Below are positions 31,052 to 39,083 of a DNA stretch of 64,000 nucleotides, in pieces. The DNA comes from Geodermatophilus aquaeductus (lineage in GTDB: Bacteria; Actinomycetota; Actinomycetes; Mycobacteriales; Geodermatophilaceae), in the NCBI RefSeq assembly GCF_900182545.1, contig NZ_FXTJ01000002.1:707571-771570 (forward strand). Reading direction: 5' to 3'. Under the pieces are notes generated by a model that saw nothing but the letters and a program-made list of their open reading frames with translations, did no database searches and had not been told where the DNA came from. Position 1 is the first letter of the stretch. Every line of letters begins with the position of its first letter. The position numbers were made by a program, and so were the translations under genes.

Positions 31052-31271
31052 GGGCTCCTCCTCGGGTCGTCGGCCCCGGACGCGGGGCGCACCCCGACCC
31101 TCGCCGCCGCGGGCCGGCGGACCGGCGTCCGCGGACCGGCTGTGGACGACGGGCGCCCTGTGGACGGCGCGACGCCGGCTGTCGGCCCTTCCGCTTCAGC
31201 TGGGCCCCTCAGGTGCCGTATCAGCCATGAGGTGGCGCGGCCGCACCACCCAGGCGGCGGGAGGAGGACCC

Positions 31272-32693
31272 GTGGCACATCCCGACCGCCCCGAGGGCCG
31301 GCCGCTCGTGCTCGCCGGTTACGCCGTCGCCTTCGCCGCGGCCGCCGTTCTCTTCGGCTTCGACCGGACGCTGGGCGTCGTCGCCGGCGCCCTCAACGTG
31401 GTGTTCGGCATCTACTTCTGCCGGCACCTCGCCTTCGCCGTCGCCGCAGCCCGCTGGGCCGAGCGCGACCTGCTCGCCGCCGACGTCGGCCTGGACACCT
31501 ACACGCCGCCGGTCGCGGTGCTGGTCGGCTGCAAGAACGAGGAGCTCGTCGTCGACGGGATGGTCTCCGCGCTGCTGGCGCTGGACTACCCGGCCGACCG
31601 GCTCACCCTCGTCGTCGTCGACGACGGCTCCGACGACTCGACCGGCCCGAAGCTCGACGCCTGGGCGGCGCAGGAGCCGCGGCTGCGCGTGCTGCACCGC
31701 CCGCCGGGTGCCGGCGGGGGCAAGTCCGGCGCGCTCAACGAGGCCCTCGCGCTGGTGGACGCCGAGATCGTGCTGGTCTTCGACGCCGACCACGAGCCCG
31801 AGCCGTCGTCGCTGCGCCGGCTGGTGCGGCACTTCCGCGACCCGGTGGTCGGCGCGGTCATGGGCCGGTGCGTCATCCGCAACGGCAAGGACTCGGCCAT
31901 GGCCGGGACGGTCTTCGTCGACTACCTCTCCGGCTACCTGGTCAACGAGTACGGCCGGCAGGCGCTGTTCGAGCTGCCCGCCTACGGCGGCGCCAACTGC
32001 GCGGTCCGCATGAGCACCCTGCGGGCGCTCGGCGGCTGGAACCCCGAGACCGTCACCGAGGACACCGACCTCACCCTGCGCGTGCTCATGGCCGGGCAGC
32101 GGGTGCGCTACGACGTCTCCGCGATCGACTTCGAGGAGGCGGTGGTCAGCGCCCAGCGCTTCTGGAAGCAGCGCTACCGCTGGGCCCGCGGGCACCAGAA
32201 GTGCCTGCGCGACTACTGGTGGCCGCTCATGCGCACGCCGTACCTCTCCCCGGTGGAGAAGGTCGAGACGTCCCTGTTCCTCGCCGTCTACCACGTGCCG
32301 ATGCTGTCCGGGCTCGGGCTGCTGCTCACCGTCCTGCGCGCCTTCGGCGTCGGGGACCTGCCGATCGTCGGGCTGCTCCCGCTGTCGATGCTGCTGTTCA
32401 TCGGCCCGCTGGCCGAGCTGTGCGTCGGCCTGCTGGTCGGCCGGGTGGAGCGCCGCTCGGCCTGGCGGCTGCTCGGCTTCCTGCCCGCGTTCGCCCTGTC
32501 GATCTGGATCACCTCCCGCGCCTACGTCGACGGGATGCTCGGGCGTCCCTACAGCTGGGTGAAGACGACGCGGTCGGGCGCCACCTCGACCGTGCGGCCG
32601 GCCGCGCCCGCCCCGGTGCCCGCCGTCCCGGTGTCCGCTCCGTCCGGCAGCCGGCCGCGCTCCTTCGCCGTCCCGCCCGGGGAGGAGCGGTGA
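31272..32693 (+). CDS. Processive GT2 glycosyltransferase (cellulose/hyaluronan synthase-like)
   Basis: The 473-residue membrane enzyme has two N-terminal hydrophobic segments and a GT-A domain. Its motifs are VVVDDGSDDST, VFDADHEPE, TEDTDLTLR and QRYRW (the Q-x-x-R-W signature of processive synthases). About four C-terminal helices follow, between residues 335 and 430. It probably polymerises a sugar and extrudes or transfers it at the membrane. The GTG at 31272 is preferred over an ATG at 31227 because GGAGGAGGA precedes it. It is the first gene of the surface-glycan/exosortase operon and overlaps the next by 4 bases. Confidence 0.88.
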   Translation: MAHPDRPEGRPLVLAGYAVAFAAAAVLFGFDRTLGVVAGALNVVFGIYFCRHLAFAVAAARWAERDLLAADVGLDTYTPPVAVLVGCKNEELVVDGMVSALLALDYPADRLTLVVVDDGSDDSTGPKLDAWAAQEPRLRVLHRPPGAGGGKSGALNEALALVDAEIVLVFDADHEPEPSSLRRLVRHFRDPVVGAVMGRCVIRNGKDSAMAGTVFVDYLSGYLVNEYGRQALFELPAYGGANCAVRMSTLRALGGWNPETVTEDTDLTLRVLMAGQRVRYDVSAIDFEEAVVSAQRFWKQRYRWARGHQKCLRDYWWPLMRTPYLSPVEKVETSLFLAVYHVPMLSGLGLLLTVLRAFGVGDLPIVGLLPLSMLLFIGPLAELCVGLLVGRVERRSAWRLLGFLPAFALSIWITSRAYVDGMLGRPYSWVKTTRSGATSTVRPAAPAPVPAVPVSAPSGSRPRSFAVPPGEER

Positions 32694-33871
32694 GCGCCGC
32701 CGGCCTCGCGCTGCCCCCGGCCCGCCGCCGGCCCTGGCGCGGGTCCACGCGGCGGCTGCTGCCGGTCCTGCTCGACCTCGCGGTCGCCGCGGCGATCTGC
32801 GTCCTGGGCTTCCGCTACCTGTCCGGCCCGCTGCAGGTGCTGGAGGCGGCCGGGGTCGCCCGGGTGCTCGGCTGGATCGCGCCGGGACAGGCGTCGGGCG
32901 TGCTCCCGCAGCACGTCCTGATCTTCCCCGACGGCGGCGGGATCATCGACGCGGTCGTGACGGCGTCGTGCTCCTCGGTGCTGTCGGTGCTCGGGCTCAC
33001 CGCACTGACCGCCGTCGTCCTGCGCAGCCGCAAGCTGCACGCCGTCGGTGGCCTGGTCGTGGCCGTCGGCGCCCTGCTGGTCCTCAACCACGGCCGGCTG
33101 CTGCTCTCGGCCTGGGCGGGCCTGCAGTGGGGCGAGGGCGCCCTCGTCCTCTTCCACGACTGGGTCGGCACGGTGTGGAACCTGGTCGCCACCCTGGGGG
33201 GCTTCCTGCTCATGGTCTGGGTCACGCTGCCGGCGCTCGAGCGGGCCGAGCAGGACGTCGCGGGCCGGCACACCGCCCGCCGGCCCGACAGCTGGGCCCG
33301 TCCCGGCCTGGGCTACCGCGCGCCCGAGGGCGACGAGGCACAGGGCCGCCGGCGGCGCACCACCGTGACCGGGCTGCTGCACCGCCACGTGCTCCCGCGC
33401 CGGCTCTCGGGCTGGCTGGCCGCCCGCCGCGAGGCCGCCCGCGTGGACTACCGGCTCGGCCACCTCCCCCCGGACCGCCGGGCCGACCGCATCCGCGAGC
33501 TGGCCGCCGACGGACTGGGGGCGCACAGCGCCTCGCTGGTGGCCGTGGCCACCTACGAGACCGATCCGGCCGTGCTGGACTGCCTCGCCGAGTGCGTCGC
33601 CGCCCGGCAGTGGGAGCCGGTCACCGACGCCCGCGTCTCCGCGCTGCGCCTGTGGGCCCGGGGCTGGCTGCTCGCCCGGCCCGCCGTCGACCGGGACGAG
33701 GCCGCCCGGACGGGGACCGCGCCGCAGCCGACGGTCCCGGTCGCCCGGATCGCGGTCCCGCCGGCCGTGCCCCGGTCCGCTGAGCCCCCGCCCGCAGCGC
33801 CGTCGCCGAGCACGGCCGCCCCGCACCCCGCCACGTTCGCCCGCCCGCACGACTCGGAGACGCCCCGGTGA
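32690..33871 (+). CDS. Exosortase/archaeosortase-fold transpeptidase with C-terminal extension
   Basis: The first ~185 residues form a short multi-helix membrane domain with the exosortase catalytic triad in order. Cys94 is in TASCSSVLSVLG, Arg136 in VLNHGRLLLS, and His156 in LFHDWVG. Exosortases cleave C-terminal sorting signals of secreted proteins and attach them to a membrane or glycan acceptor. Residues ~186-393 are a polar Arg/Ala/Pro-rich extension (DYRLGHLPPDRRADRIRELAADG...) that I cannot assign. The GTG overlaps the GT2 stop, and the stop overlaps the ATP-grasp start. The likely substrate is the protein at 36916-37455. Confidence 0.75.
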   Translation: MSAAGLALPPARRRPWRGSTRRLLPVLLDLAVAAAICVLGFRYLSGPLQVLEAAGVARVLGWIAPGQASGVLPQHVLIFPDGGGIIDAVVTASCSSVLSVLGLTALTAVVLRSRKLHAVGGLVVAVGALLVLNHGRLLLSAWAGLQWGEGALVLFHDWVGTVWNLVATLGGFLLMVWVTLPALERAEQDVAGRHTARRPDSWARPGLGYRAPEGDEAQGRRRRTTVTGLLHRHVLPRRLSGWLAARREAARVDYRLGHLPPDRRADRIRELAADGLGAHSASLVAVATYETDPAVLDCLAECVAARQWEPVTDARVSALRLWARGWLLARPAVDRDEAARTGTAPQPTVPVARIAVPPAVPRSAEPPPAAPSPSTAAPHPATFARPHDSETPR

Positions 33872-34917
33872 CCTCGACCCTGCACCCCGCGCCCACTCCC
33901 CCGTCCGAGGACACCGGCGCCGGTCGCGCGGCCGTGCTCGTCACCGGCGCGGGCGGCCCGGCCGGCGTCGCGGTCGTCCGCCGCCTGGTCGCCCTCGGGC
34001 ACCGCGTGGTCGGCGTCGACGCCGACTGGTCGGCCGCCGGCTGCGCCCTGGCCACGGTCGGCGCGGTCGTCCCGCGCGCGGACCACGTGCGCTTCGTCGA
34101 CGCCCTGGTCTCCCTGGCGACGGCGCACGGCGTCGACGCGCTGATCGGCACGGTGGCCGAGGAGCTCCCCGCCCTGGCCGCCGGGGCGTCGCCGCTGGCC
34201 GCGGCCGGCGTCGCCACCTGGCTGCCGTCGGTGAACAGCGTGGAGCTGTGCTGCGACAAGGCCGCCTTCGCCCGGACGCTGCGCGACGCCGGGGTCCCCC
34301 ACCCGGCCACCACCGGGACGGCCGCGGGGCTGGCCGCCGTCCCTGGGCCCTGGGTGGTCAAGCCGCGGGCCGGCCGCGGGAGCCGCGGGGTGCGCCTGCT
34401 CGACAGCCGGTCCGCGGTCGCCGAGGCCCTCAACGAGGACGCCGCGCTGATCGCGCAGACCCGGCTTCCGGGGCGCGAGTTCACCGCCGACGCCCTGGTC
34501 GGCCGCGACGGCGGCCTGCTCACCGTGGTGCCGCGCTGGCGCGACGACACGAAGGCGGGGATCTCGGTCAAGGGCACCACCTTCGACTCCCCCGCCGTCA
34601 CCGACGTGGTCGCGGCGGCCCTCGAGGCGGTGCGGCTGACCGGCCCGGCGAACGTGCAGGGCTTCGTGGCCGACGACGGCCGGGCGACCGTCGTGGAGAT
34701 CAACCCGCGCTTCTCGGGCGGGCTGCCGCTGACGCTGGCCGCCGGCGCCGACGTCGTCAGCGCCTACCTCCGGGGCATCCGGGAGCCGCAGGCCGCGCTG
34801 CCGCACCTGTGGTTCACGCCCGGCGTGCGGATGAGCCGCTACTTCGCCGAGACCTACACCGGGCCGGACGGCGCACCGGTGGCCGACCCCTCCGTCGCAC
34901 GGGCGGTGTCCGCATGA
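33868..34917 (+). CDS. ATP-grasp ligase (carbamoyl-phosphate-synthase-like)
   Basis: This 349-residue protein has a Rossmann-like N-terminus (VLVTGAGGPAGVAVVRRLVALGH). An ATP-grasp domain follows: PWVVKPRAGRGSRGVRLL is the phosphate-binding loop region and VVEINPRFSGGLPLTLAAGADV the metal-binding end. Such enzymes join a carboxylate to an amine or sugar in surface-polysaccharide loci. The substrate is unknown. It overlaps both neighbours by 4 bases, so it belongs to one operon with the GT2, exosortase and epimerase genes. Confidence 0.85.
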   Translation: MTSTLHPAPTPPSEDTGAGRAAVLVTGAGGPAGVAVVRRLVALGHRVVGVDADWSAAGCALATVGAVVPRADHVRFVDALVSLATAHGVDALIGTVAEELPALAAGASPLAAAGVATWLPSVNSVELCCDKAAFARTLRDAGVPHPATTGTAAGLAAVPGPWVVKPRAGRGSRGVRLLDSRSAVAEALNEDAALIAQTRLPGREFTADALVGRDGGLLTVVPRWRDDTKAGISVKGTTFDSPAVTDVVAAALEAVRLTGPANVQGFVADDGRATVVEINPRFSGGLPLTLAAGADVVSAYLRGIREPQAALPHLWFTPGVRMSRYFAETYTGPDGAPVADPSVARAVSA

Positions 34918-36065
34918 GCCGCAGCCGGCACGTCCTCGTCCCCTTCGGCACCCGGCCGGAGGTGGTCAAGCTCGCCCCCGTCGTGGCGGCGCTGACCGCC
35001 GCCGGGCACCGGGTCGACGTCGTCGACACCGGGCAGCACACCGACCCCGCCCTCTCCACGCGGCTGCAGGAGACCCTCGGCCTGGCGCCGACGTGGCGCT
35101 TCGCGCTCCCGGCCGGGGACCCCGCCGCACGGCACGGCGCGCTGCACGCCGACGCCGCCGGCGCGGTGGCCCGCTCCCGCCCGGACGTCGTGCTGGCCCT
35201 CGGTGACACCAACACCGTGCCCGCCTACGCCCTGGCCGCGCGGGGCGCCGGCGTGCCCTTCGCCCACCTGGAGGCCGGGCTGCGCAGCCTCAACCCGCGC
35301 AGCGTCGAGGAGGTCAACCGGCGGGTGGCCGCGGCCGTGGCCGCGTTGCACCTCGCCCCGACCCGGCGGGCCGCGGCGTTCCTCGCCGCCGAGGGCGTCC
35401 CTGCCGAGCGGGTGTTCGTCGTCGGCAACCCGGTGGTGGACACGCTCGTGGCCCGCGGCATCCGGCCGGTGCCGGTGGCGCAGCGGCGCGGCGTCCTGGT
35501 GACCGCCCACCGCCCCACCAACGTCGACGACCCGGTGCGGCTCGAGCGGCTGGTGGGCGTGGTGCGCGCGCTGGCCGACCAGGTCGGGCCGGTGACCTTC
35601 CCGGTGCACCCGCGCACCGCCGCCCGGCTCGCCGCCGCCGGTCTCGACGCCGAGCTCGAGCACCCGGCGATCACGCGCAGCGGCCCGGTGGACTACGACG
35701 CCCTGCTGGCCGCGCTCGCCTCCGCGCGCCTCGCGGTCACCGACTCCGGCGGCATCCAGGAGGAGGCCGCCTACCTCGGGGTCCCCGTGGTCGTGCTGCG
35801 TGGGTCGACGCCGCGGTGGGAGGGCGTCGAGGCCGGGACCACGACCCTGGCGGGCCTGGCCGACGACTGCGCGGCCGATGCCGTCCTGGCCGCCGCCGCG
35901 GCGCACACCGGAGCCGAGGGCCAGGCCCGCGCCGCCGGGCTGCCCTGCCCCTACGGCGACGGCACGACCGGGCCGCAGGTGGCCGCCGTCCTCGCCGACG
36001 AGGCGACCGACGCCCTGCTGGCCCTCGACGAGCCGGACTTCACCGACGGCCGGCTCCCGTGGTGA
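34914..36065 (+). CDS. wecB: Non-hydrolysing UDP-N-acetylglucosamine 2-epimerase
   Basis: WecB interconverts UDP-GlcNAc and UDP-ManNAc, supplying ManNAc for surface glycans. The 383-residue protein has GTRPEVVKLAPVVAAL at the N-terminus. Further motifs are ALGDTNTVPAYALAA, HLEAGLRSLNPRSVEEVNRR and the UDP-binding DSGGIQEEAAYLGVPVVVLR. All match the family. The ATG overlaps the ATP-grasp stop (ATGA) and the stop overlaps the HAD gene. Its presence suggests that the GT2 product or the exosortase acceptor contains an amino sugar. Confidence 0.92.
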   Translation: MSRSRHVLVPFGTRPEVVKLAPVVAALTAAGHRVDVVDTGQHTDPALSTRLQETLGLAPTWRFALPAGDPAARHGALHADAAGAVARSRPDVVLALGDTNTVPAYALAARGAGVPFAHLEAGLRSLNPRSVEEVNRRVAAAVAALHLAPTRRAAAFLAAEGVPAERVFVVGNPVVDTLVARGIRPVPVAQRRGVLVTAHRPTNVDDPVRLERLVGVVRALADQVGPVTFPVHPRTAARLAAAGLDAELEHPAITRSGPVDYDALLAALASARLAVTDSGGIQEEAAYLGVPVVVLRGSTPRWEGVEAGTTTLAGLADDCAADAVLAAAAAHTGAEGQARAAGLPCPYGDGTTGPQVAAVLADEATDALLALDEPDFTDGRLPW

Positions 36066-36799
36066 GCGCCGCCCCTCCCTGGGACGGCCTCCCGCCCCTG
36101 GCCGTGGTCGTCGACCTCGACGACACCCTCTACCCGCAGGCCGCCTACCTCGCCGCGGCGGCGGCCGACGTCGGGACCGCCGCCGCGTCGGCCGGCCTGG
36201 ACGGTCCCGCGGTGCACGCGGCGCTGGTCGCGGAGCTCGCGGCCGGGTCCGACACCGGCGGCACCATCGACCGCGCGCTGCTGGCCACCGGCGTGCCGGC
36301 CGCCGACCTCCCCCGCCACGTCCCCCCGCTGGTCGCCGCCTTCACCGCCTGCGCACCCGACCGGCTCGAGCCCTACCCGGGCGTGCGCGAGGCCCTCGCG
36401 ACGCTGGCCGCCGCGGTCCCCGTGGGCTGCCTGACCGACGGCAACCCGGTCATCCAGCAGGCGAAGCTCGCCGCGACCGGCCTCGCTCCACTGCTCGGGG
36501 AGGTCCTGGTCACCGACACGCTCGGTGGGCGGGCGGCGCGCAAGCCCGCGCCCGCGGGACTGGTCGAGCTGGCCGCGCGGCTCGGCGTGCCCGCCGACCG
36601 CGTGCTGGTCATCGGCGACCGCCCGGGCAAGGACGTCGCCGTCGCGGCCGCGGTGGGCGCCCGGGCGATCCGCGTCCGGCAGGGCGAGTACGCGACCGTG
36701 CCGGACGTCCCCGCGCCGTGGGCGGTGACCGCCTCGTTCCCGGAGGCCGCCGCACTGGCACGGGGCCTCGTGCGCGCCGCCGTCCCCGCGGCCGGCTGA
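36062..36799 (+). CDS. HAD-superfamily hydrolase
   Basis: The 245-residue protein has motif I VVDLDDTLYPQ, motif II VGCLTDGN, the conserved Lys in RKPAPAG, and motif IV VLVIGDRPGKDV. All four HAD motifs are therefore intact. It is probably a phosphatase for a sugar phosphate or nucleotide in the same pathway, but the substrate cannot be deduced. GTG 36062 overlaps the epimerase stop by 4 bases. It ends the tightly coupled five-gene set; 116 bases separate it from the secreted protein. Confidence 0.85.
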   Translation: MSAAPPWDGLPPLAVVVDLDDTLYPQAAYLAAAAADVGTAAASAGLDGPAVHAALVAELAAGSDTGGTIDRALLATGVPAADLPRHVPPLVAAFTACAPDRLEPYPGVREALATLAAAVPVGCLTDGNPVIQQAKLAATGLAPLLGEVLVTDTLGGRAARKPAPAGLVELAARLGVPADRVLVIGDRPGKDVAVAAAVGARAIRVRQGEYATVPDVPAPWAVTASFPEAAALARGLVRAAVPAAG

Positions 36800-36915
36800 G
36801 CAGGCGCGTTCCCTCCTGCGGGTGATCCCGGCGGCGGCCACCTGCACCGGCCCGTCCCGCCGTCCGATGCCCCTTCGGTGGGGCGGAGTGCGCCCCGGTC
36901 CGGAAGGGGTTGCAC

Positions 36916-37455
36916 ATGGCAGGCAGGACGCGGCGGCGCAGGGCGCCGCTCGGGGCGCGGCTGGCGGTGATCGCCGGGATCGTGCTGTCCGTGGTGCTGC
37001 TGACGCCCGGCGCGGCCAGCGCCCACTACGGCTGGATCCGGCCGGTGGTCACCTGCGTGACCCCCGTCCAGGGCGGGTCGTGGACGGCGGTGTTCGGCTA
37101 CACCAACACGACGTCGTCCACGCTCACGGTCAACCGCGGCAGCCTCAACGACATGACGCCCGACCAGTTCGACGGCAAGCAGGTCACCCACTTCTCGCCG
37201 GGGACCCGCCAGGGCGTCTTCTCCGTCTCGGTGCCGGCGTCGATCACGACCGTCCAGTGGCAGGTCTACGGCGTCTACGGCATCGCCCGGCGCGACAGCA
37301 GCACCCGGTGCCCGTCCTCGACCGAGCTGCCGGCCGACGGCAACGGCATGGGCGTCGTCATCGCCCTGGCCGCCGCCGGCGCGGTCGGTGGCACCTCGGT
37401 GTACGTCTCGCGGCGGCGCCGCGACCGCGGGGCCCCGGTCCCGACCGAGGGCTGA
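36916..37455 (+). CDS. Secreted protein with C-terminal sorting signal, probable exosortase substrate
   Basis: I recognise no named domain. The 179-residue protein has a signal peptide: basic start RTRRRR, hydrophobic core, probable cleavage after ASA at residue 36. A ~95-residue beta-rich external domain with two cysteines (47 and 132) follows. The C-terminus is tripartite: LPADGNG at 138-144, a hydrophobic helix at about 145-164, then RRRR at 166-169. This is the layout of LPXTG-type or exosortase signals. ATG 36916 has a GGAAGGGG ribosome site. A strong terminator follows directly. Its neighbour encodes the only sortase-like enzyme in the window. Confidence 0.75.
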   Translation: MAGRTRRRRAPLGARLAVIAGIVLSVVLLTPGAASAHYGWIRPVVTCVTPVQGGSWTAVFGYTNTTSSTLTVNRGSLNDMTPDQFDGKQVTHFSPGTRQGVFSVSVPASITTVQWQVYGVYGIARRDSSTRCPSSTELPADGNGMGVVIALAAAGAVGGTSVYVSRRRRDRGAPVPTEG

Positions 37456-37466
37456 AAGGTCGTACA

Positions 37467-37502
37467 CGACCGGACCTCCCCCCACAGAGGGAGGTCCGGT
37501 CG
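37467..37502 (+). terminator. Strong hairpin terminator after the secreted protein
   Basis: A perfect 14-base stem (CGACCGGACCTCCC / GGGAGGTCCGGTCG) with an 8-base loop lies 11 bases after the stop codon. It separates the substrate gene from the PIG-L gene. Confidence 0.85.
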
Positions 37503-37584
37503 CCGCACTGGAGGGCGCCGCACGCGGCGCCGATGGACAGGTGTCGGGCGGGAGGCCGCCCCTGACGGGGAGAGGACGGCGGCC

Positions 37585-38319
37585 ATGGACGGCGCGACGA
37601 CGAGGACCGCGGGACGCAGCGTCCTGGCCATCGGGGCGCACCCCGACGACGTCGAGCTCGGCTGCGGCGCGACGCTGATGGCGCACGTCGCCGCCGGCGA
37701 CACGGTGACCGTGCTGGTCATGACCGGCGGCGAGAACGGCCCCGGCGACGACCGCCAGGTGGCCGGCCGGCGCGCCGAGCAGCAGCGGGCGGCCGAGCTG
37801 ATCGGCGCGCGACTGGTGTGGGGCGGCCTGCGCGACTGCGAGGTCGTGGCCGACTCGGCGACCGTCCGCCGCATCGAGCAGGTGCTGCAGGACACCGCCG
37901 CCGACCTCGTCTACGTGCACGCCCCTGACGACAGCCACCAGGACCACCGCGCCATCGCCGCCGCCACCCTCGGCGCGGCCCGGCGCCTGCCGCGGGTCCT
38001 GCACTACCAGAGCCCCTCGACACTGACCTTCACACCGAGCGTCTTCGTCGACGTCACCGCCTTCCTGGCCGGCAAGCTCGACGCCCTGGCCGCGCACGCC
38101 TCGCAGGTGGAGCGCTCGGCGATGGTCGAGCCCGACGCCGTGGTCGCCTCCGCGCGGCACTGGGGAGCGCAGGCGCGCATCGGCTACGCCGAGGCCTTCC
38201 AGCCCACCCGCATGGTGCTCGACCTCGCCCCCGCTCCCCGGCCGGTGCCCGCCTCGGTCCCGGCCTCGTGGTCGCTGGTGCCGGCGCACACCGCGTCGAT
38301 GCCGGCCCGCGGCCGCTGA
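37585..38319 (+). CDS. PIG-L/LmbE family deacetylase
   Basis: PIG-L enzymes remove N-acetyl groups from GlcNAc-containing glycolipids or pseudodisaccharides with zinc. The 244-residue protein has the signature GAHPDDVELGCGATL, with zinc ligands His19 and Asp22. DDSHQDHRAIAAA supplies the third ligand region. ATG 37585 has a GGGGAGAGGA site. It follows the substrate gene after a terminator and precedes convergent tadC. By context it may deacetylate the surface glycan or lipid anchor of the exosortase locus; mycothiol-type deacetylation is a less likely alternative. Confidence 0.88.
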   Translation: MDGATTRTAGRSVLAIGAHPDDVELGCGATLMAHVAAGDTVTVLVMTGGENGPGDDRQVAGRRAEQQRAAELIGARLVWGGLRDCEVVADSATVRRIEQVLQDTAADLVYVHAPDDSHQDHRAIAAATLGAARRLPRVLHYQSPSTLTFTPSVFVDVTAFLAGKLDALAAHASQVERSAMVEPDAVVASARHWGAQARIGYAEAFQPTRMVLDLAPAPRPVPASVPASWSLVPAHTASMPARGR

Positions 38320-38323
38320 CCTC

Positions 38324-38337
38324 GCGCCGGGCGGCGC
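38324..38337. terminator. Weak hairpin between convergent PIG-L and tadC
   Basis: GCGCC and GGCGC form a 5-base stem with a 4-base loop in the 50-base convergent gap. It may terminate either transcript weakly. Confidence 0.3.
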
Positions 38338-38369
38338 CTCACCAGGACCCGCACCACTGCAAGACCGCG

Positions 38370-39083
38370 TCACCGGAACACCTGCCCGGCGATACCGATG
38401 ACCATCGGCGCGATCCCCAGGCACACGAAGGCCGGCAGGAAGCACAGCCCCAGCGGCGCCAGCACCCACACTCCCGCTCGCCGCACGCCCGCCTCGGCGC
38501 GGCTGCGGGCGGCCGCGCGTGCCTCCGCGGCGAGGACCCGCAGCGCCGGTGCCGCGGCGGCTCCGGACTCCCCCGCCCGCACCAGGACCCGGCCCAGCCC
38601 GGCGAGCTCCGGCGGAGCGTCGTGCCAGGCCGTGCGGGGGGCCGCGCCCAGCCGCAGCCGGCCGGCGACGGCGGCCAGCGCGTCCCCCAGCGGCCCGGGC
38701 AGGGCGGAGGCGACGGCGCCCAGCGCTCCGCCCACCGTGAGCCCGGCGGCCAGACAGACCCCCAGCAGGTCGCAGGCGACGGGCAGCTCCTCGGCCGGGA
38801 GCGAAGCGGCGGAGCCGTCACCGGGGACCCGCCGCAGCCACCGGTCGGCGAGCACCCCCATCACCGCACCGAGCGCCACCCCGGTCCCGCCGCCGAGCAG
38901 CAGCGCCACGGCCAGGCCGGCGAGCACCGGCAGCACGAGGCGCCGGCCCGGCCCGGACGTCCCGGTCCTCCGCACCGCCGGCGGCACGCCCACCGCCCGC
39001 AGCCGGGCGCTGCGGGCCGCGACCGGGGACGGCCAGGCGACCAGCGCACCGGCGACGGCCAGCAACGCGGCGGCCTCGGTCAC
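38370..39083 (-). CDS. tadC: TadC-like type II/IV secretion F-domain protein
   Basis: This 237-residue inner-membrane protein carries a GspF-type fold: PVACDLLGVCLAAGLTVGGALGAV in the middle and VLAPLGLCFLPAFVCLGIAPMVIG at the C-terminal helices. It forms the pilus assembly platform together with TadB. The GTG start overlaps the tadB stop by 4 bases. It corresponds to Rv3657c (synteny from memory). The pilin genes that normally follow are displaced 7.3 kb to the left by the exosortase locus. Confidence 0.82.
   Translation of the reverse strand: MTEAAALLAVAGALVAWPSPVAARSARLRAVGVPPAVRRTGTSGPGRRLVLPVLAGLAVALLLGGGTGVALGAVMGVLADRWLRRVPGDGSAASLPAEELPVACDLLGVCLAAGLTVGGALGAVASALPGPLGDALAAVAGRLRLGAAPRTAWHDAPPELAGLGRVLVRAGESGAAAAPALRVLAAEARAAARSRAEAGVRRAGVWVLAPLGLCFLPAFVCLGIAPMVIGIAGQVFR

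Noticed and set aside
36800..36915. Riboswitch before the secreted-protein gene
   Set aside because: Only a short GCCCC/GGGGC hairpin is visible in the 116 bases; nothing matches a riboswitch class I know.
31052..38369. The exosortase locus as an integrated prophage or conjugative element
   Set aside because: No integrase, transposase, att-like repeat or tRNA lies at either boundary. The only tRNA in the window is 16 kb away.
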